64,000 bases of DNA. Source: a bacterium 1XD21-70 (GTDB lineage Bacteria > Bacillota > Clostridia > Lachnospirales > Lachnospiraceae). Made by a program: the position numbers and the translations under genes. Position 1 is the stretch's first letter. Every line of letters starts with the position of its first letter. Positions 51,772 to 60,225 of this stretch are shown here, piece after piece. Below the pieces are notes generated by a model, which ran no database searches, was not told where the DNA came from, and worked only from the letters and a program-made list of their open reading frames with translations. The stretch spans positions 1 through 64,000 of the forward strand of contig RAYB01000016.1 of NCBI GenBank assembly GCA_003669055.1. Direction: 5' to 3'.

Positions 51772-52566
51772 CTATTTCTCGGCTCTTTTCCGCGGTGCGA
51801 AATTCGTAAAAAGCAGAAGTGCCAGCACTGTTATAAAAATCACCGTAGACAATGCATACATGGAAGGCCGGATCCCCCGGCGTACTTCACTGTATATTAA
51901 CGTGGACAAGGTGTTGATCCCTGCCCCTTTGGTAAAATGGGTGATAATAAAATCATCAAGCGACATGGTAAATGCCAGCAAAAACCCAGACAGCACACCA
52001 GGAAGGATGTCCGGGAAGACCACCTTAAAAAAGGCATAAACCGGTCCGGCTCCCAGATCCATGGCAGCCTCGTAGGTGGAACGGCTGGTCTGTTTTAGCT
52101 TAGGCATCACACTCAGGATCACATACGGGATATTAAACGTGATATGGGCGATCAGGATCGTCTGAAAGCCCAGGGAAATCCCGAAGGCGATAAAGGCCAG
52201 CATGAGGGAAATCCCGGTCACGATATCGGCATTCAGCATGGGGATGTTGGTAATGCCCATGACAATGGCCCGGGGCACGGTCTTCATGCTGTTGATAGCG
52301 ATACAGGCGGCTACCCCGATGACAGTGGCGATAAGTGCCGATAAAAAAGCGATTAAAAGCGTGTTATGCAGCGCCGCTGTGATATTGCGGCTGGCAAACA
52401 TATCCTGGTACCAGCGCAGGGTAAAACCTCCCCACTGGGTCCGGGATTTGGAGGAGTTGAAAGACAAAACCATCATGGTTGCGATGGGCGCATACAAAAA
52501 GACCATGATCAAAACAAGGTAAAAATCCTGCCAGGTTCGCCGCAGGAAACGTTGCAGCCGGTTCAT
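51772..52566 (-). CDS. potC: Polyamine ABC transporter permease
   Basis: A 264-aa inner-membrane permease with six helices and the conserved EAA-type loop EAAMDLGAGPVYAFFKVVFPDI. It starts with the ATG overlapping the PotB stop by one base. WYQDMFASRNITAALHNTL is a PotC-like segment. It forms the heterodimer with PotB. Confidence 0.94.
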   Translation of the reverse strand: MNRLQRFLRRTWQDFYLVLIMVFLYAPIATMMVLSFNSSKSRTQWGGFTLRWYQDMFASRNITAALHNTLLIAFLSALIATVIGVAACIAINSMKTVPRAIVMGITNIPMLNADIVTGISLMLAFIAFGISLGFQTILIAHITFNIPYVILSVMPKLKQTSRSTYEAAMDLGAGPVYAFFKVVFPDILPGVLSGFLLAFTMSLDDFIITHFTKGAGINTLSTLIYSEVRRGIRPSMYALSTVIFITVLALLLFTNFAPRKRAEK

Positions 52567-53378
52567 CAGAATGCACTCCCCTCTCCGTTTTTATCGTATT
52601 TGGCGATCACTGCCATGCTGAAAAGGATAAATACCATCAGTACCAGTGAAAGCCCTGAGCCCAGATGCCAGTTGCTGCCCCTGGTAAATTCCTGTTCGAT
52701 CACATTGCCGATCAGCAGGATCTTGCTGCCTCCTAGCAGGTTGGAAATGACAAATGTGGTAAGCGCAGGGACAAACACCATGGTAATGCCGCTGATAACG
52801 CCAGGCACACTTAACGGGAACCAAATCCTCAGCAGGGTCTGCACGGAATTTGCCCCCAGATCCCGGGCGGCATTGATCGTGTCATCGTCAATCTTGCAGA
52901 GCACATTATAAATCGGCAATACCATAAACGGCAGGAAATTGTATACCATGCCCAGGATAATGGCGCCGGCCGTATTGATCAGGCTCTGGCTCGGCAGGCG
53001 GAGCAGGGAGAGAATGCCGTTGATAACCCCGTTCTTTTCCAGGAGTGTCTGCCAGGCCATCGTCCGCAGCAGAAAATTCATCCACATCGGCAGGATAAAG
53101 ATAAAAACAATAAAGCTTCCCCGCCCGACCCCGCGGTTGCGCAGGATCATTGCCAGGGGATAGGCAAGAACCAGGCAGATCAGAGTGCTGATGAGTGACA
53201 GCCACAAGGACAGCCACAGAGCCTTGACATGCTCAGGTGTTGTGATGGACACTACATTGGCAAACGTGAAGGCGCCGTCCCGGCCTGTCAGGCCGTAATA
53301 GACGATCAATGCCAGGGGGATGATAATAAATCCTACCATCCATATCAAATAAGGCGCAGCTAATAATTTTTTACTCAT
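52566..53378 (-). CDS. potB: Polyamine ABC transporter permease
   Basis: A 270-aa permease with six helices and the EAA loop [23 protein letters not shown]. The ATG at 53378 overlaps the end of potA; a GTG six bases upstream is an alternative start. [17 protein letters not shown] is typical of PotB. Confidence 0.94.
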   Translation of the reverse strand: MSKKLLAAPYLIWMVGFIIIPLALIVYYGLTGRDGAFTFANVVSITTPEHVKALWLSLWLSLISTLICLVLAYPLAMILRNRGVGRGSFIVFIFILPMWMNFLLRTMAWQTLLEKNGVINGILSLLRLPSQSLINTAGAIILGMVYNFLPFMVLPIYNVLCKIDDDTINAARDLGANSVQTLLRIWFPLSVPGVISGITMVFVPALTTFVISNLLGGSKILLIGNVIEQEFTRGSNWHLGSGLSLVLMVFILFSMAVIAKYDKNGEGSAF

Positions 53379-54447
53379 TGACACCCACGGCCTCCTCGTC
53401 CTCTGAAGCAGGTTTGTTCATGATCTGGATATCAAAGGGATCCACGTGGATGCCGACTTCCTTGCCCACAGGGCAGAGATCCGTGCTGTGGACCAGCCAT
53501 TCAAAACCGTCAGGGGTCGTAACCTCCATCTCATAATGGACACCCTTAAAAATCAGGTGGGTACATATGCCGGTGAGTGTTCCGGCCGACGGCTCCACTA
53601 AGTCGATGTCCTCAGGCCGGATCACTACATCCACGGGGCGGTTGTTGCCGAAGCCTTTGTCCACACAGGCAAAGCGGGCGCCAAAAATTTCTACCAGTTC
53701 ATCCCGGATCATGGTTCCGGGGACGATGTTGCTCTCCCCGATGAAATCTGCGACAAAGGCATTCTCCGGCTCGTTGTAGATCTGTTCGGGAGTGCCCATC
53801 TGCTGGATATAGCCCTGGTTCATGACCACAATCGTATCGGACATGGTTAAGGCTTCCTCCTGGTCGTGGGTCACATAGATAAAGGTGATGCCCAGTTCAT
53901 TTTTCAGGCGGATCAGTTCGTACTGCATGTCCTGGCGCAGTTTTAAGTCGAGGGCGCCTAACGGCTCGTCTAAAAGCAGCACCCGCGGTTCATTGACGAT
54001 GGCGCGGGCGATGGCAATCCGCTGCTGCTGGCCACCGCTTAGGGAACTGACGGAACGGTTCCCATAGCCGTCTAAGTTCACCAGTTTTAAGGCATATTTG
54101 ATCTTATCCTGGATATAGGACTTGGACTTGCCTTTGATTTTCAGCCCGAAGGCAATATTTTCCGCGATATTCATATGGGAAAACAGGGCATACTTCTGGA
54201 ATACGGTGTTTAGCTGGCGCTTGTTGGGCGGAAGTTTGCTTATATCCTCGCCGTCAAAGATGATCTGCCCTTTGTCAGCTGTCTCAAAGCCCCCGATGAT
54301 CCTCAGGGTGGTAGTTTTGCCGCAGCCGCTGGGGCCTAACAGTGTTACGAAGGTATTCTCCGCCACGGCAAGGTTTAAGTCGTCTAAGACGACAGTGCCG
54401 TCAAAGCTTTTGGTTATTTTTTTTAAATCAATCAAGGGCTGGCTCAT
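53371..54447 (-). CDS. potA: Polyamine ABC transporter ATPase
   Basis: A 358-aa ATPase: Walker [10 protein letters not shown], signature [15 protein letters not shown], Walker [13 protein letters not shown] and the switch His in [11 protein letters not shown]. The C-terminal third is a TOBE-type regulatory domain ([16 protein letters not shown]). It drives the uptake of spermidine or putrescine. Its start lies about 50 bases after the regulator gene. Confidence 0.95.
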   Translation of the reverse strand: MSQPLIDLKKITKSFDGTVVLDDLNLAVAENTFVTLLGPSGCGKTTTLRIIGGFETADKGQIIFDGEDISKLPPNKRQLNTVFQKYALFSHMNIAENIAFGLKIKGKSKSYIQDKIKYALKLVNLDGYGNRSVSSLSGGQQQRIAIARAIVNEPRVLLLDEPLGALDLKLRQDMQYELIRLKNELGITFIYVTHDQEEALTMSDTIVVMNQGYIQQMGTPEQIYNEPENAFVADFIGESNIVPGTMIRDELVEIFGARFACVDKGFGNNRPVDVVIRPEDIDLVEPSAGTLTGICTHLIFKGVHYEMEVTTPDGFEWLVHSTDLCPVGKEVGIHVDPFDIQIMNKPASEDEEAVGVNE

Positions 54448-54498
54448 AGTATGGTTCCTCCTGCGTATTTACAATCCGGATGAAAGGTGTAATCCGGC

Positions 54499-55032
54499 TT
54501 AGAAACTTGGCGGTGAACTGACCCACAAAAGGACAGCGCCTGCCTTGCTGGATAAATAATGTTTTTTATCCGGGGAAAAATAAAAGGATTCTCCCTTTTT
54601 TGCCCGGAATACCCGTTTCCCGATATGGATGGAGACGGAGCCTTGCAGCACATAGCCAAATTCTTCCCCTTCGTGGGGATTGTCCGGGTAAGTCTCCCCA
54701 CCGGCCTCTAAAGTCAGGAGGATGGGCTCCATCACATTCTTCTGGGCGTTGGGGATGATCCACTTGATCTCGTTTTTCAGTTCCGGGTCATATTTTTCAA
54801 AATAGTCTGTTTTGCCGAACACGATCTGCTCCTCGGGGCTTTCGTAAAAAAACTCGCCCAAAGTCGTGCCCAGGCACTGTAAGATATCTGTCAGGGTCGC
54901 GATCGAAGGAGAAGTCAGGTTCCGTTCCAGCTGGGAGATGAATCCCTTGGACAGTTCGGAGCGGTCGGCGAGTTCTTCCTGGGTGAGGCCTTTCTGCACC
55001 CGGAGTTCCTTGAGTTTTAAACCGATATCCAT
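54499..55032 (-). CDS. XRE-family regulator with C-terminal cupin (PuuR-like)
   Basis: Residues 5-60 form a helix-turn-helix (KLKELRVQKGLTQEELADRSELSKGFISQLERN). Residues about 105-175 are a cupin domain (NPHEGEEFGYVLQGSVSIHIG) that probably binds a small effector. Regulators of this type, such as PuuR, control polyamine genes, and this one lies at the head of the pot operon. GGGAGG before the ATG at 55032 sets the start; the longer upstream frame runs through the folded leader. Length is 177 aa. Autoregulation is likely. Confidence 0.88.
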   Translation of the reverse strand: MDIGLKLKELRVQKGLTQEELADRSELSKGFISQLERNLTSPSIATLTDILQCLGTTLGEFFYESPEEQIVFGKTDYFEKYDPELKNEIKWIIPNAQKNVMEPILLTLEAGGETYPDNPHEGEEFGYVLQGSVSIHIGKRVFRAKKGESFYFSPDKKHYLSSKAGAVLLWVSSPPSF

Positions 55033-55054
55033 GCTTTGCCTCCCGTACTTTGCG

Positions 55055-55121
55055 GTGTCCCCCCGGTAAGCCGGAAAGCCTGCAAATCTTCCCGGATGAA
55101 AAAGCTTCCCGAAGGGGACAC
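55055..55121 (-). promoter_or_regulatory. Folded leader of the regulator-pot operon
   Basis: GTGTCCCC (55055-55062) and GGGGACAC (55114-55121) are perfect arms enclosing about 51 bases with further short stems (CCGGTAAGCCGG-like). It ends about 22 bases before the regulator start. No known riboswitch is recognised. Confidence 0.45.
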
Positions 55122-55200
55122 TAACCATAAAGTTTACAAATACTAACTGACTGTGAAAATAAGTAAAAAGTTTAGTAATAATAAACAGGCAGCAACTACC

Positions 55201-55228
55201 ATTATACAGAAAAATATTTGCATGTCAA
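55201..55228 (-). promoter_or_regulatory. Sigma-A promoter of the regulator-pot operon
   Basis: On the minus strand TTGACA (55223-55228), a 16-base spacer and TATAAT (55201-55206), both perfect. AT-rich repeats (TAAACTTT twice; TACTAA/TTAGTA) just downstream at about 55132-55185 are candidate operator sequences for the regulator. The leader is about 160 bases. Confidence 0.88.
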
Positions 55229-55370
55229 TACATTGTGAATGGATTTTTTCAGAAAAATGTGGTATGATGGGGATAGTCCGGTTTGGCTCCGGGAAAACAG
55301 CCCCCAAGAATCCGGCGGACGTGGTTTTCTAGGGTGCGGGCGGGAGTAATGGCATGAGGAGGAGTAAGTT

Positions 55371-56423
55371 ATGGCAAAGTATATGGCATATGTAGGGTCT
55401 TATTCCTACACAGGTAAAGCAAAGGGAATTACGGTTTACGATGTAGATGTGGAGCACGGGAAATTTGAGAAACGCTGTGAGGTGGAGGTGGACAACTCTT
55501 CCTATGTGATTGCTTCTAAGAATGGGGATACCTTGTATTCCATTGCGGACGAAGGCGTGGTGGCATTCCGGATTCTCCAAAACGGCAGCCTGTCCCGCTT
55601 GAACAGTGCAAAGATCAATGGCATGAGAGGGTGCCATCTGTCAACGGATACCGGGGATAAGTATATATTCGTTTCCGGCTACCATGACGGCAAGACCACG
55701 GTTCTGCGCCTGCGCAAGGACGGCGGCGTAGGAGGGATCGTAGACGGCGTGTTCCACAAAGGCTTAGGCAGCGTGGCTGAGCGGAATTTCCGCCCCCATA
55801 TTACCTGTACCCGCAGGACGCCGGACCATAAGTATGTGATGACAGCAGATTCGGGGATGGATCAGGTGCAGATATACCGCTTTAATGAGAAGGAGGAGCG
55901 CCTGGTGCAGGTGGATGCGATCCGCTGTGAACTGGAGTCGGCTCCCCGGCACTTCCGGTTCAGTGCCGACGGCAGATTTATCTACCTGATGTATGAGCAG
56001 AAGAATGTTATTGATGTATTTACCTATGAAGGAAAAGACCGCGTCCCGGTGATCGAGAAGGTTCAGACGATATCGACGATGGGGCCGAAACATAAGCAGA
56101 TTGCTTCCGCATGCTGCATGCGGTTTTCGGAGGATCAGCAGTACATGTACTGCGGCAATGCGGGGGATGAGACGGTGTCCGTCTTTAAGAGGAATGCCGA
56201 GACAGGAATGCTAGAACAGCTCTGCAGCCTTCCGCCCAGCGGGGAATATCCAAAGGATATTGCCGTGTTCCCGGACAATAAGCATATTGCAGTGATGAAC
56301 CATGAGAGCGGGAATATTACCTTCTTTGCGGTGGATTATGAGAAGGGCTTGATGGTGATGTGTGCAAAGGAACTGAAATGCAACCAGCCGAACTGCTGCG
56401 CGATTGTAAGGGTGGCTCCGTAG
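55371..56423 (+). CDS. Lactonase-family beta-propeller (6-phosphogluconolactonase-like)
   Basis: A 350-aa seven-bladed propeller related to YbhE/Pgl (PF10282). MAYVGSYSYTGKAKGITVYDVD opens the first blade. PHITCTRRTPDHKYVMTADSGMDQVQIYRF and the later LPPSGEYPKDIAVFPDNKHIAVMNHESGNITFF are typical. It may hydrolyse 6-phosphogluconolactone or a related lactone, but no pentose-phosphate gene adjoins it except the RpiB-type gene 1.3 kb downstream. GAGGAGG before the ATG fixes the start. Confidence 0.85.
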   Translation: MAKYMAYVGSYSYTGKAKGITVYDVDVEHGKFEKRCEVEVDNSSYVIASKNGDTLYSIADEGVVAFRILQNGSLSRLNSAKINGMRGCHLSTDTGDKYIFVSGYHDGKTTVLRLRKDGGVGGIVDGVFHKGLGSVAERNFRPHITCTRRTPDHKYVMTADSGMDQVQIYRFNEKEERLVQVDAIRCELESAPRHFRFSADGRFIYLMYEQKNVIDVFTYEGKDRVPVIEKVQTISTMGPKHKQIASACCMRFSEDQQYMYCGNAGDETVSVFKRNAETGMLEQLCSLPPSGEYPKDIAVFPDNKHIAVMNHESGNITFFAVDYEKGLMVMCAKELKCNQPNCCAIVRVAP

Positions 56424-56480
56424 GGGCAGGCGCAGCAGGGGCAGGGAAGTAAGAACGAGGGCATAAGGGACGGCAAGGTA

Positions 56481-56514
56481 TCCGGCAGGGCGCATGGGGA
56501 TGCGCTTTGCCGGA
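56481..56514. repeat. REP-like palindrome, copy 2, before aroC
   Basis: TCCGGCAGGGCGCAT (56481-56495) and ATGCGCTTTGCCGGA (56500-56514) form a 15-base stem with G-T wobbles around GGGG. Compared with copy 1 the stem shows a matched G-C to A-T change on both arms. Confidence 0.75.
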
Positions 56515-56587
56515 TTGTGGGTTGCCGGGCAAGGCGTACCGGCAAGGCGTTTTGAGCCGCAGTTTTTTAGGATAGGCAGGAGGGATT

Positions 56588-57664
56588 ATGGCAGGGTCAA
56601 CTTTGGGAACCGTATTTCGGATCATGACATGGGGGGAGTCCCACGGAAAAGGCGTCGGTGTGACGATCGATGGCTGCCCGGCGGGGCTTTCTTTGCATGA
56701 GGAGGATATCCAGCAGTATTTAAACCGGAGAAAACCGGGGCAGAGCAGCTTGACCACCGCACGGCAGGAGGGGGATCAGGTCGAGATCCTGTCAGGGGTT
56801 TTTGAGGGGAAGACGACAGGGACGCCGATTGCGCTGATAGTAAAAAACCTTGACCAGCGGTCGAGGGATTACCGGGCAATTATGGACATATACCGGCCAG
56901 GGCATGCAGACTATTGTTTTGATGCCAAATATGGATTCCGGGATTACCGGGGCGGCGGCCGTTCCTCGGGCAGGGAGACAACCGGCAGAGTGGCAGCAGG
57001 CGCAGTGGCATGCCGTTTGCTGGCGCATTACGGGATCCGTGTGGATGCCTATACCAAGAGCATCGGGGACATCGAGATCGACCCTGTGCGCTTTGACCTG
57101 GCGGAACGGGAGAAAAACAGGCTCTATATGCCGGATGCAGCGGCAGCGGCGGCGGCAGAAGCATATGTGGAGGAACTGATCCGGGAACAGGATTCCTGCG
57201 GGGGCATCGTGGAATGCAGGATTAAGGGGCTTCCAGCCGGCGTGGGGGAACCTGTTTTTGATAAGCTGGATGCCTGCCTGGCAAAGGCGGTCATGTCCAT
57301 CGGGGCGGTGAAAGGGATTGAGATCGGGGATGGGTTTGCTGCCGCCAGGAGCCGGGGCTCTGAAAATAATGACGCATTTTATAAAGGGGCAGACGGTGCG
57401 GTCTGCAAGAAGACCAACCATTCGGGAGGGATTCTGGGCGGCATCAGCGACGGGGATGACATCATCCTGCGGGCGGCATTTAAGCCTACTCCGTCGATCG
57501 CACAGCATCAGCAGACGGTGAACCGTGCAGGGGAGGATGTGGAGATCGAGGTTAAGGGGCGCCATGACCCGGTTGTAGTGCCGCGGGCGGTAGTAGTGGT
57601 GGAAGCGATGGCCGCGCTTACCGTGGCGGATCTTTTGCTGACGGGGCGTTGTGCCAAACGATAG
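56588..57664 (+). CDS. aroC: Chorismate synthase
   Basis: Uses reduced FMN to make chorismate, the precursor of aromatic amino acids. The start STLGTVFRIMTWGESHGKGVGVTIDGCPAG, RPGHADYCFDAKYGFRDYRGGGRSSGRETTGRVAAGA and the final GRHDPVVVPRAVVVVEAM are all signatures. Length 358 aa. AGGAGGG before the ATG is the ribosome site. pheA, which uses its product, lies about 21 kb away. The stop overlaps a frame upstream of the RpiB-family gene. Confidence 0.96.
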   Translation: MAGSTLGTVFRIMTWGESHGKGVGVTIDGCPAGLSLHEEDIQQYLNRRKPGQSSLTTARQEGDQVEILSGVFEGKTTGTPIALIVKNLDQRSRDYRAIMDIYRPGHADYCFDAKYGFRDYRGGGRSSGRETTGRVAAGAVACRLLAHYGIRVDAYTKSIGDIEIDPVRFDLAEREKNRLYMPDAAAAAAAEAYVEELIREQDSCGGIVECRIKGLPAGVGEPVFDKLDACLAKAVMSIGAVKGIEIGDGFAAARSRGSENNDAFYKGADGAVCKKTNHSGGILGGISDGDDIILRAAFKPTPSIAQHQQTVNRAGEDVEIEVKGRHDPVVVPRAVVVVEAMAALTVADLLLTGRCAKR

Positions 57665-57696
57665 GAATTTCGGGTTTATTGGGAAAGGAGGCTATT

Positions 57697-58137
57697 TTGA
57701 AAATAGGGTTAGGAAATGACCATTCGGCAGTGGAGATGAAGAGGGTGATCCTGGAACATTTGGAGTCGAAAGGATATGAGGTCGTGGATTTTGGGACGAA
57801 TTCCAATGAAAGCTGCGACTATCCGCTGTATGGGGAGAAGGTGGGGCGTGCCGTGGTGTCCGGCGAGACGGATTATGGCATTGCCATCTGCGGCACGGGC
57901 ATCGGCATTGGCATCGCGGCCGGGAAGGTGAAAGGGATCCGGGTCTGTACGTGCAGCGAGCCCTACAGTGCCCGGCTGTCACGGATGCACAATAATACAA
58001 ATGTCCTGACGTTCGGCGCCCGGGTGGTTGGCACGGAGATGGCGAAAATGATAGTGGACGAATGGCTGGAGAATGCCTATGAGGGCGGCCGCCATGAACG
58101 GCGGGTAACACAGCTGATGGAGATAGAAAAGCGGTAG
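57697..58137 (+). CDS. rpiB: RpiB/LacAB-family sugar-phosphate isomerase
   Basis: Interconverts ribose-5-P and ribulose-5-P, or a related aldose/ketose pair. GNDHSAVEMKRVILEHLESKGYEVVDFG, the active-site Cys region ICGTGIGIGIAAGKVKGIR and NNTNVLTFGARVVG are family blocks. The start is a TTG at 57697 preceded by AAAGGAGG; the upstream frame overlaps aroC. Length is 146 aa. Some RpiB homologues act on allose- or erythrulose-phosphate, so a link to the DhaKL operon is possible but unproven. Confidence 0.88.
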   Translation: MKIGLGNDHSAVEMKRVILEHLESKGYEVVDFGTNSNESCDYPLYGEKVGRAVVSGETDYGIAICGTGIGIGIAAGKVKGIRVCTCSEPYSARLSRMHNNTNVLTFGARVVGTEMAKMIVDEWLENAYEGGRHERRVTQLMEIEKR

Positions 58138-58171
58138 GGCAAACAAGGCATGCCGGACAGGATAAAGACGG

Positions 58172-58221
58172 CACCGGCAAGGAGGAAGCTGCTGATAAGG
58201 CTTCCTCCTTGCCGGTGTTTT
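58172..58221 (+). terminator. Terminator after the RpiB-family gene
   Basis: CACCGGCAAGGAGGAAGC (58172-58189) pairs perfectly with GCTTCCTCCTTGCCGGTG (58200-58217), followed by TTTT. Confidence 0.93.
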
Positions 58222-58227
58222 CTATGC

Positions 58228-59235
58228 TTATAGAAGAATAATATGGTTCTCACGGCATGCCCGGCGCATGTCTGCCGGCCACAGGCTGGCTTGCACCTCC
58301 CCGACATGGGCACGGTTTAGCAGCAGCATGCATAAGCGGGACTGGCCGATACCGCCGCCGATGGTATATGGGAGTTCACCGTTAAGCAGCATCTTGTGGT
58401 AGGGGAGTTCCCGGCGGTCGTTGCATCCGGCCTTGCTTAGCTGTTCGTCAAGGGACTTCTCATCAACCCGGATGCCCATGCTGGAGATCTCTAAGGCACA
58501 GCCGAGCAGGTCATACCAAAACAGGATATCTCCGTTTAGCTGCCAGTCGTCATAGTCCGGCGCACGGCCGTCGTGCGGCTTGCCGTTTTTCAGTTTTTCA
58601 CCGATTTTCATTAAAAATACACAGCCATGCTCACGGGTGGCCAGATTTTCGCGTTCTTTGGGGGTCTTATCCGGGTAGCGCTCTTCCAACTCCTCAGAGG
58701 TGACAAAGACGATATCTTTTGGCAGGTGCTTGACGGCCTCCGGATATTTGTACCATACTTCATGCTGCATATGTTTGATAATTTTGAAGATGGTACGCAC
58801 GGTTTCTTTCAGGGTTTCTGTGTTCCTCTGCTCTTTGGTGATGACTTTTTCCCAGTCCCACTGATCGACATAGCAGGAATGGAGGTTATCCAATTCTTCA
58901 TCCCGCCGGATCGCGTTCATGTTGGTATATAATCCCTCGCCCGGCTGGAAGCCGTATTCTTTCAGTGCCATGCGCTTCCACTTGGCAAGGGACTGGACGA
59001 CCTCGATGTTTTCGCCGGGAAAGGCTTGCATATCAAACCCTACCGGGCGCTCAATGCCGTTTAAGTTATCATTGAGGCCGCTTGACTGCTCTACGAACAG
59101 AGGGGCAGAGATCCTCTCAAGATGCATCTCACGGCCAAACTCCTTTTGGAATGTATCGCGGATGTATTTGATGGCCTCCTGGGTCTCGCGGACCGTCAGA
59201 TGAGGGTCATAGTTTTTGGGTATGATCAGTCCCAT
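58228..59235 (-). CDS. asnA: Aspartate-ammonia ligase (asparagine synthetase A)
   Basis: Makes asparagine from aspartate, ammonia and [32 protein letters not shown] is the family start. [12 protein letters not shown], the aminoacyl-tRNA-synthetase-like core [11 protein letters not shown] and [14 protein letters not shown] are diagnostic. Length 335 aa. GGGAGGAAAG precedes the ATG. On the minus strand TTGTAT and TACGAT about 17 bases apart (near 59280-59310) may be its promoter. Confidence 0.95.
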   Translation of the reverse strand: MGLIIPKNYDPHLTVRETQEAIKYIRDTFQKEFGREMHLERISAPLFVEQSSGLNDNLNGIERPVGFDMQAFPGENIEVVQSLAKWKRMALKEYGFQPGEGLYTNMNAIRRDEELDNLHSCYVDQWDWEKVITKEQRNTETLKETVRTIFKIIKHMQHEVWYKYPEAVKHLPKDIVFVTSEELEERYPDKTPKERENLATREHGCVFLMKIGEKLKNGKPHDGRAPDYDDWQLNGDILFWYDLLGCALEISSMGIRVDEKSLDEQLSKAGCNDRRELPYHKMLLNGELPYTIGGGIGQSRLCMLLLNRAHVGEVQASLWPADMRRACRENHIILL

Positions 59236-59316
59236 GTGTCTTTCCTCCCAAATTTTCCTATAGAATAATTTATCTTGCCTATCGTATCATTATTCCGGTA
59301 AATATACAAGGACAAT

Positions 59317-59367
59317 TTGCCCTCAGAGGACAAGAGGAAACGGTTTTCCCTTGCCTTCTGAGGGCAA
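59317..59367 (-). promoter_or_regulatory. Long imperfect hairpin between DUF4397 and asnA genes
   Basis: TTGCCCTCAGA (59317-59327) and TCTGAGGGCAA (59357-59367) pair perfectly and the stem continues inward for about 13 more positions with two mismatches. No strong T tract follows on either strand. It may be a terminator of the DUF4397 gene or a processing site. Confidence 0.5.
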
Positions 59368-59400
59368 TGTTCTGCCGGGAGGCCTGCACAGGCGCCTGGC

Positions 59401-60039
59401 TTAGCCGCGGCGGTCTTCCACCAGGAAGGTCTGGATTGCATCGGAGGAGGGGTTCCAGTTCATGAGGTAAAGGGTATAAATCCGGTTGGCATTTAGGTTG
59501 ACAGGGACGGACAGAAGCGTGTTGCCAGGGTTCTGGGGCCTGCTGATGCGGGCGGTATAATTCCCGGCGGAGACACGGCTAAAGGAGGTGACATCCCTAA
59601 AGGGGACAGAAGAGAATACCAGGTTGCCAAGCCCGACGTTGATCGGGCCGCTATAATAGGCCAGGTTTGCCACACGGATACAGGCGCTGAAGGAGTTGGT
59701 GGCACATGCAGTATCGGAAATGGCCATCACGTCCAGGCCGGAGGCAGCATTGATGATGGCGACCGTTGTCATGCCGTCACCGATATAGACGGGTTTTTGC
59801 AGATAAATGTAGCCGTTGGAACCTGAGAGGGTAACGGTCTGGTATCCCTGGTTCATCTGGCTGTAGCGGGTGATGGAACCCTGGTCGAGGCTGGTTGCCA
59901 TATTGGTATTGCCGACGGTGACGGAAAAAGGGTTATAGTTGACAGCTGCATTCAGTACACGGACGCCTGCCGGGATCCATTGGTTAAAGTTGCAGAATCG
60001 ACAGTTGCTGCTGGTCTGTGGAAGTAAGACATCATTCAT
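59401..60039 (-). CDS. DUF4397-domain protein
   Basis: A 212-aa all-beta protein with two DUF4397-like repeats: GVRVLNAAVNYNPFSVTVGN (near residue 27) and ACIRVANLAYYSGPINVGLGN (near 113). No signal peptide is visible. CRFC near residue 13 is a possible metal or disulfide pair. The function of this family is unknown; it is often surface-associated. The ATG is preceded by AGAGGAC. Confidence 0.8.
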   Translation of the reverse strand: MNDVLLPQTSSNCRFCNFNQWIPAGVRVLNAAVNYNPFSVTVGNTNMATSLDQGSITRYSQMNQGYQTVTLSGSNGYIYLQKPVYIGDGMTTVAIINAASGLDVMAISDTACATNSFSACIRVANLAYYSGPINVGLGNLVFSSVPFRDVTSFSRVSAGNYTARISRPQNPGNTLLSVPVNLNANRIYTLYLMNWNPSSDAIQTFLVEDRRG

Positions 60040-60125
60040 AGGAAAGTCCTCTCAAGGGTTAAATTATAGTGTATGATATTCGGTGGGATTTGCTGTGTGT
60101 GCCAATCCTCTGCGGAAAAAAGATA

Positions 60126-60152
60126 TTAGCACTCACCTATTGACATTGCTAA
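60126..60152 (+). promoter_or_regulatory. CIRCE-like HrcA operator upstream of clpB
   Basis: TTAGCACTC (60126-60134), nine bases, then CATTGCTAA (60144-60152). The left arm matches CIRCE perfectly and the right arm differs from GAGTGCTAA at three positions. It overlaps the -35 box. Confidence 0.75.
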
Positions 60153-60168
60153 CAACATGTGTTATAGT
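60140..60168 (+). promoter_or_regulatory. Sigma-A promoter of clpB
   Basis: TTGACA at 60140-60145, a 17-base spacer and TATAGT at 60163-60168. The operator overlaps its -35. Confidence 0.9.
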
Positions 60169-60225
60169 TCGGATAGAACAAAGAGGGAAACAGCATTCCG
60201 GTATATCCGGGAGGGAGGTACATTC

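Noticed and set aside
56404-56587. A small gene between the lactonase and aroC
   Set aside because: The stretch is GC-rich and repeat-like with the REP-like palindrome; no frame has a convincing start and ribosome site.
58144-58160. Sequence TGCCGGACAGGATA similar to the flank of REP-like copy 1
   Set aside because: It is only about 14 bases and lacks the palindromic arms, so I do not count it as a third copy.
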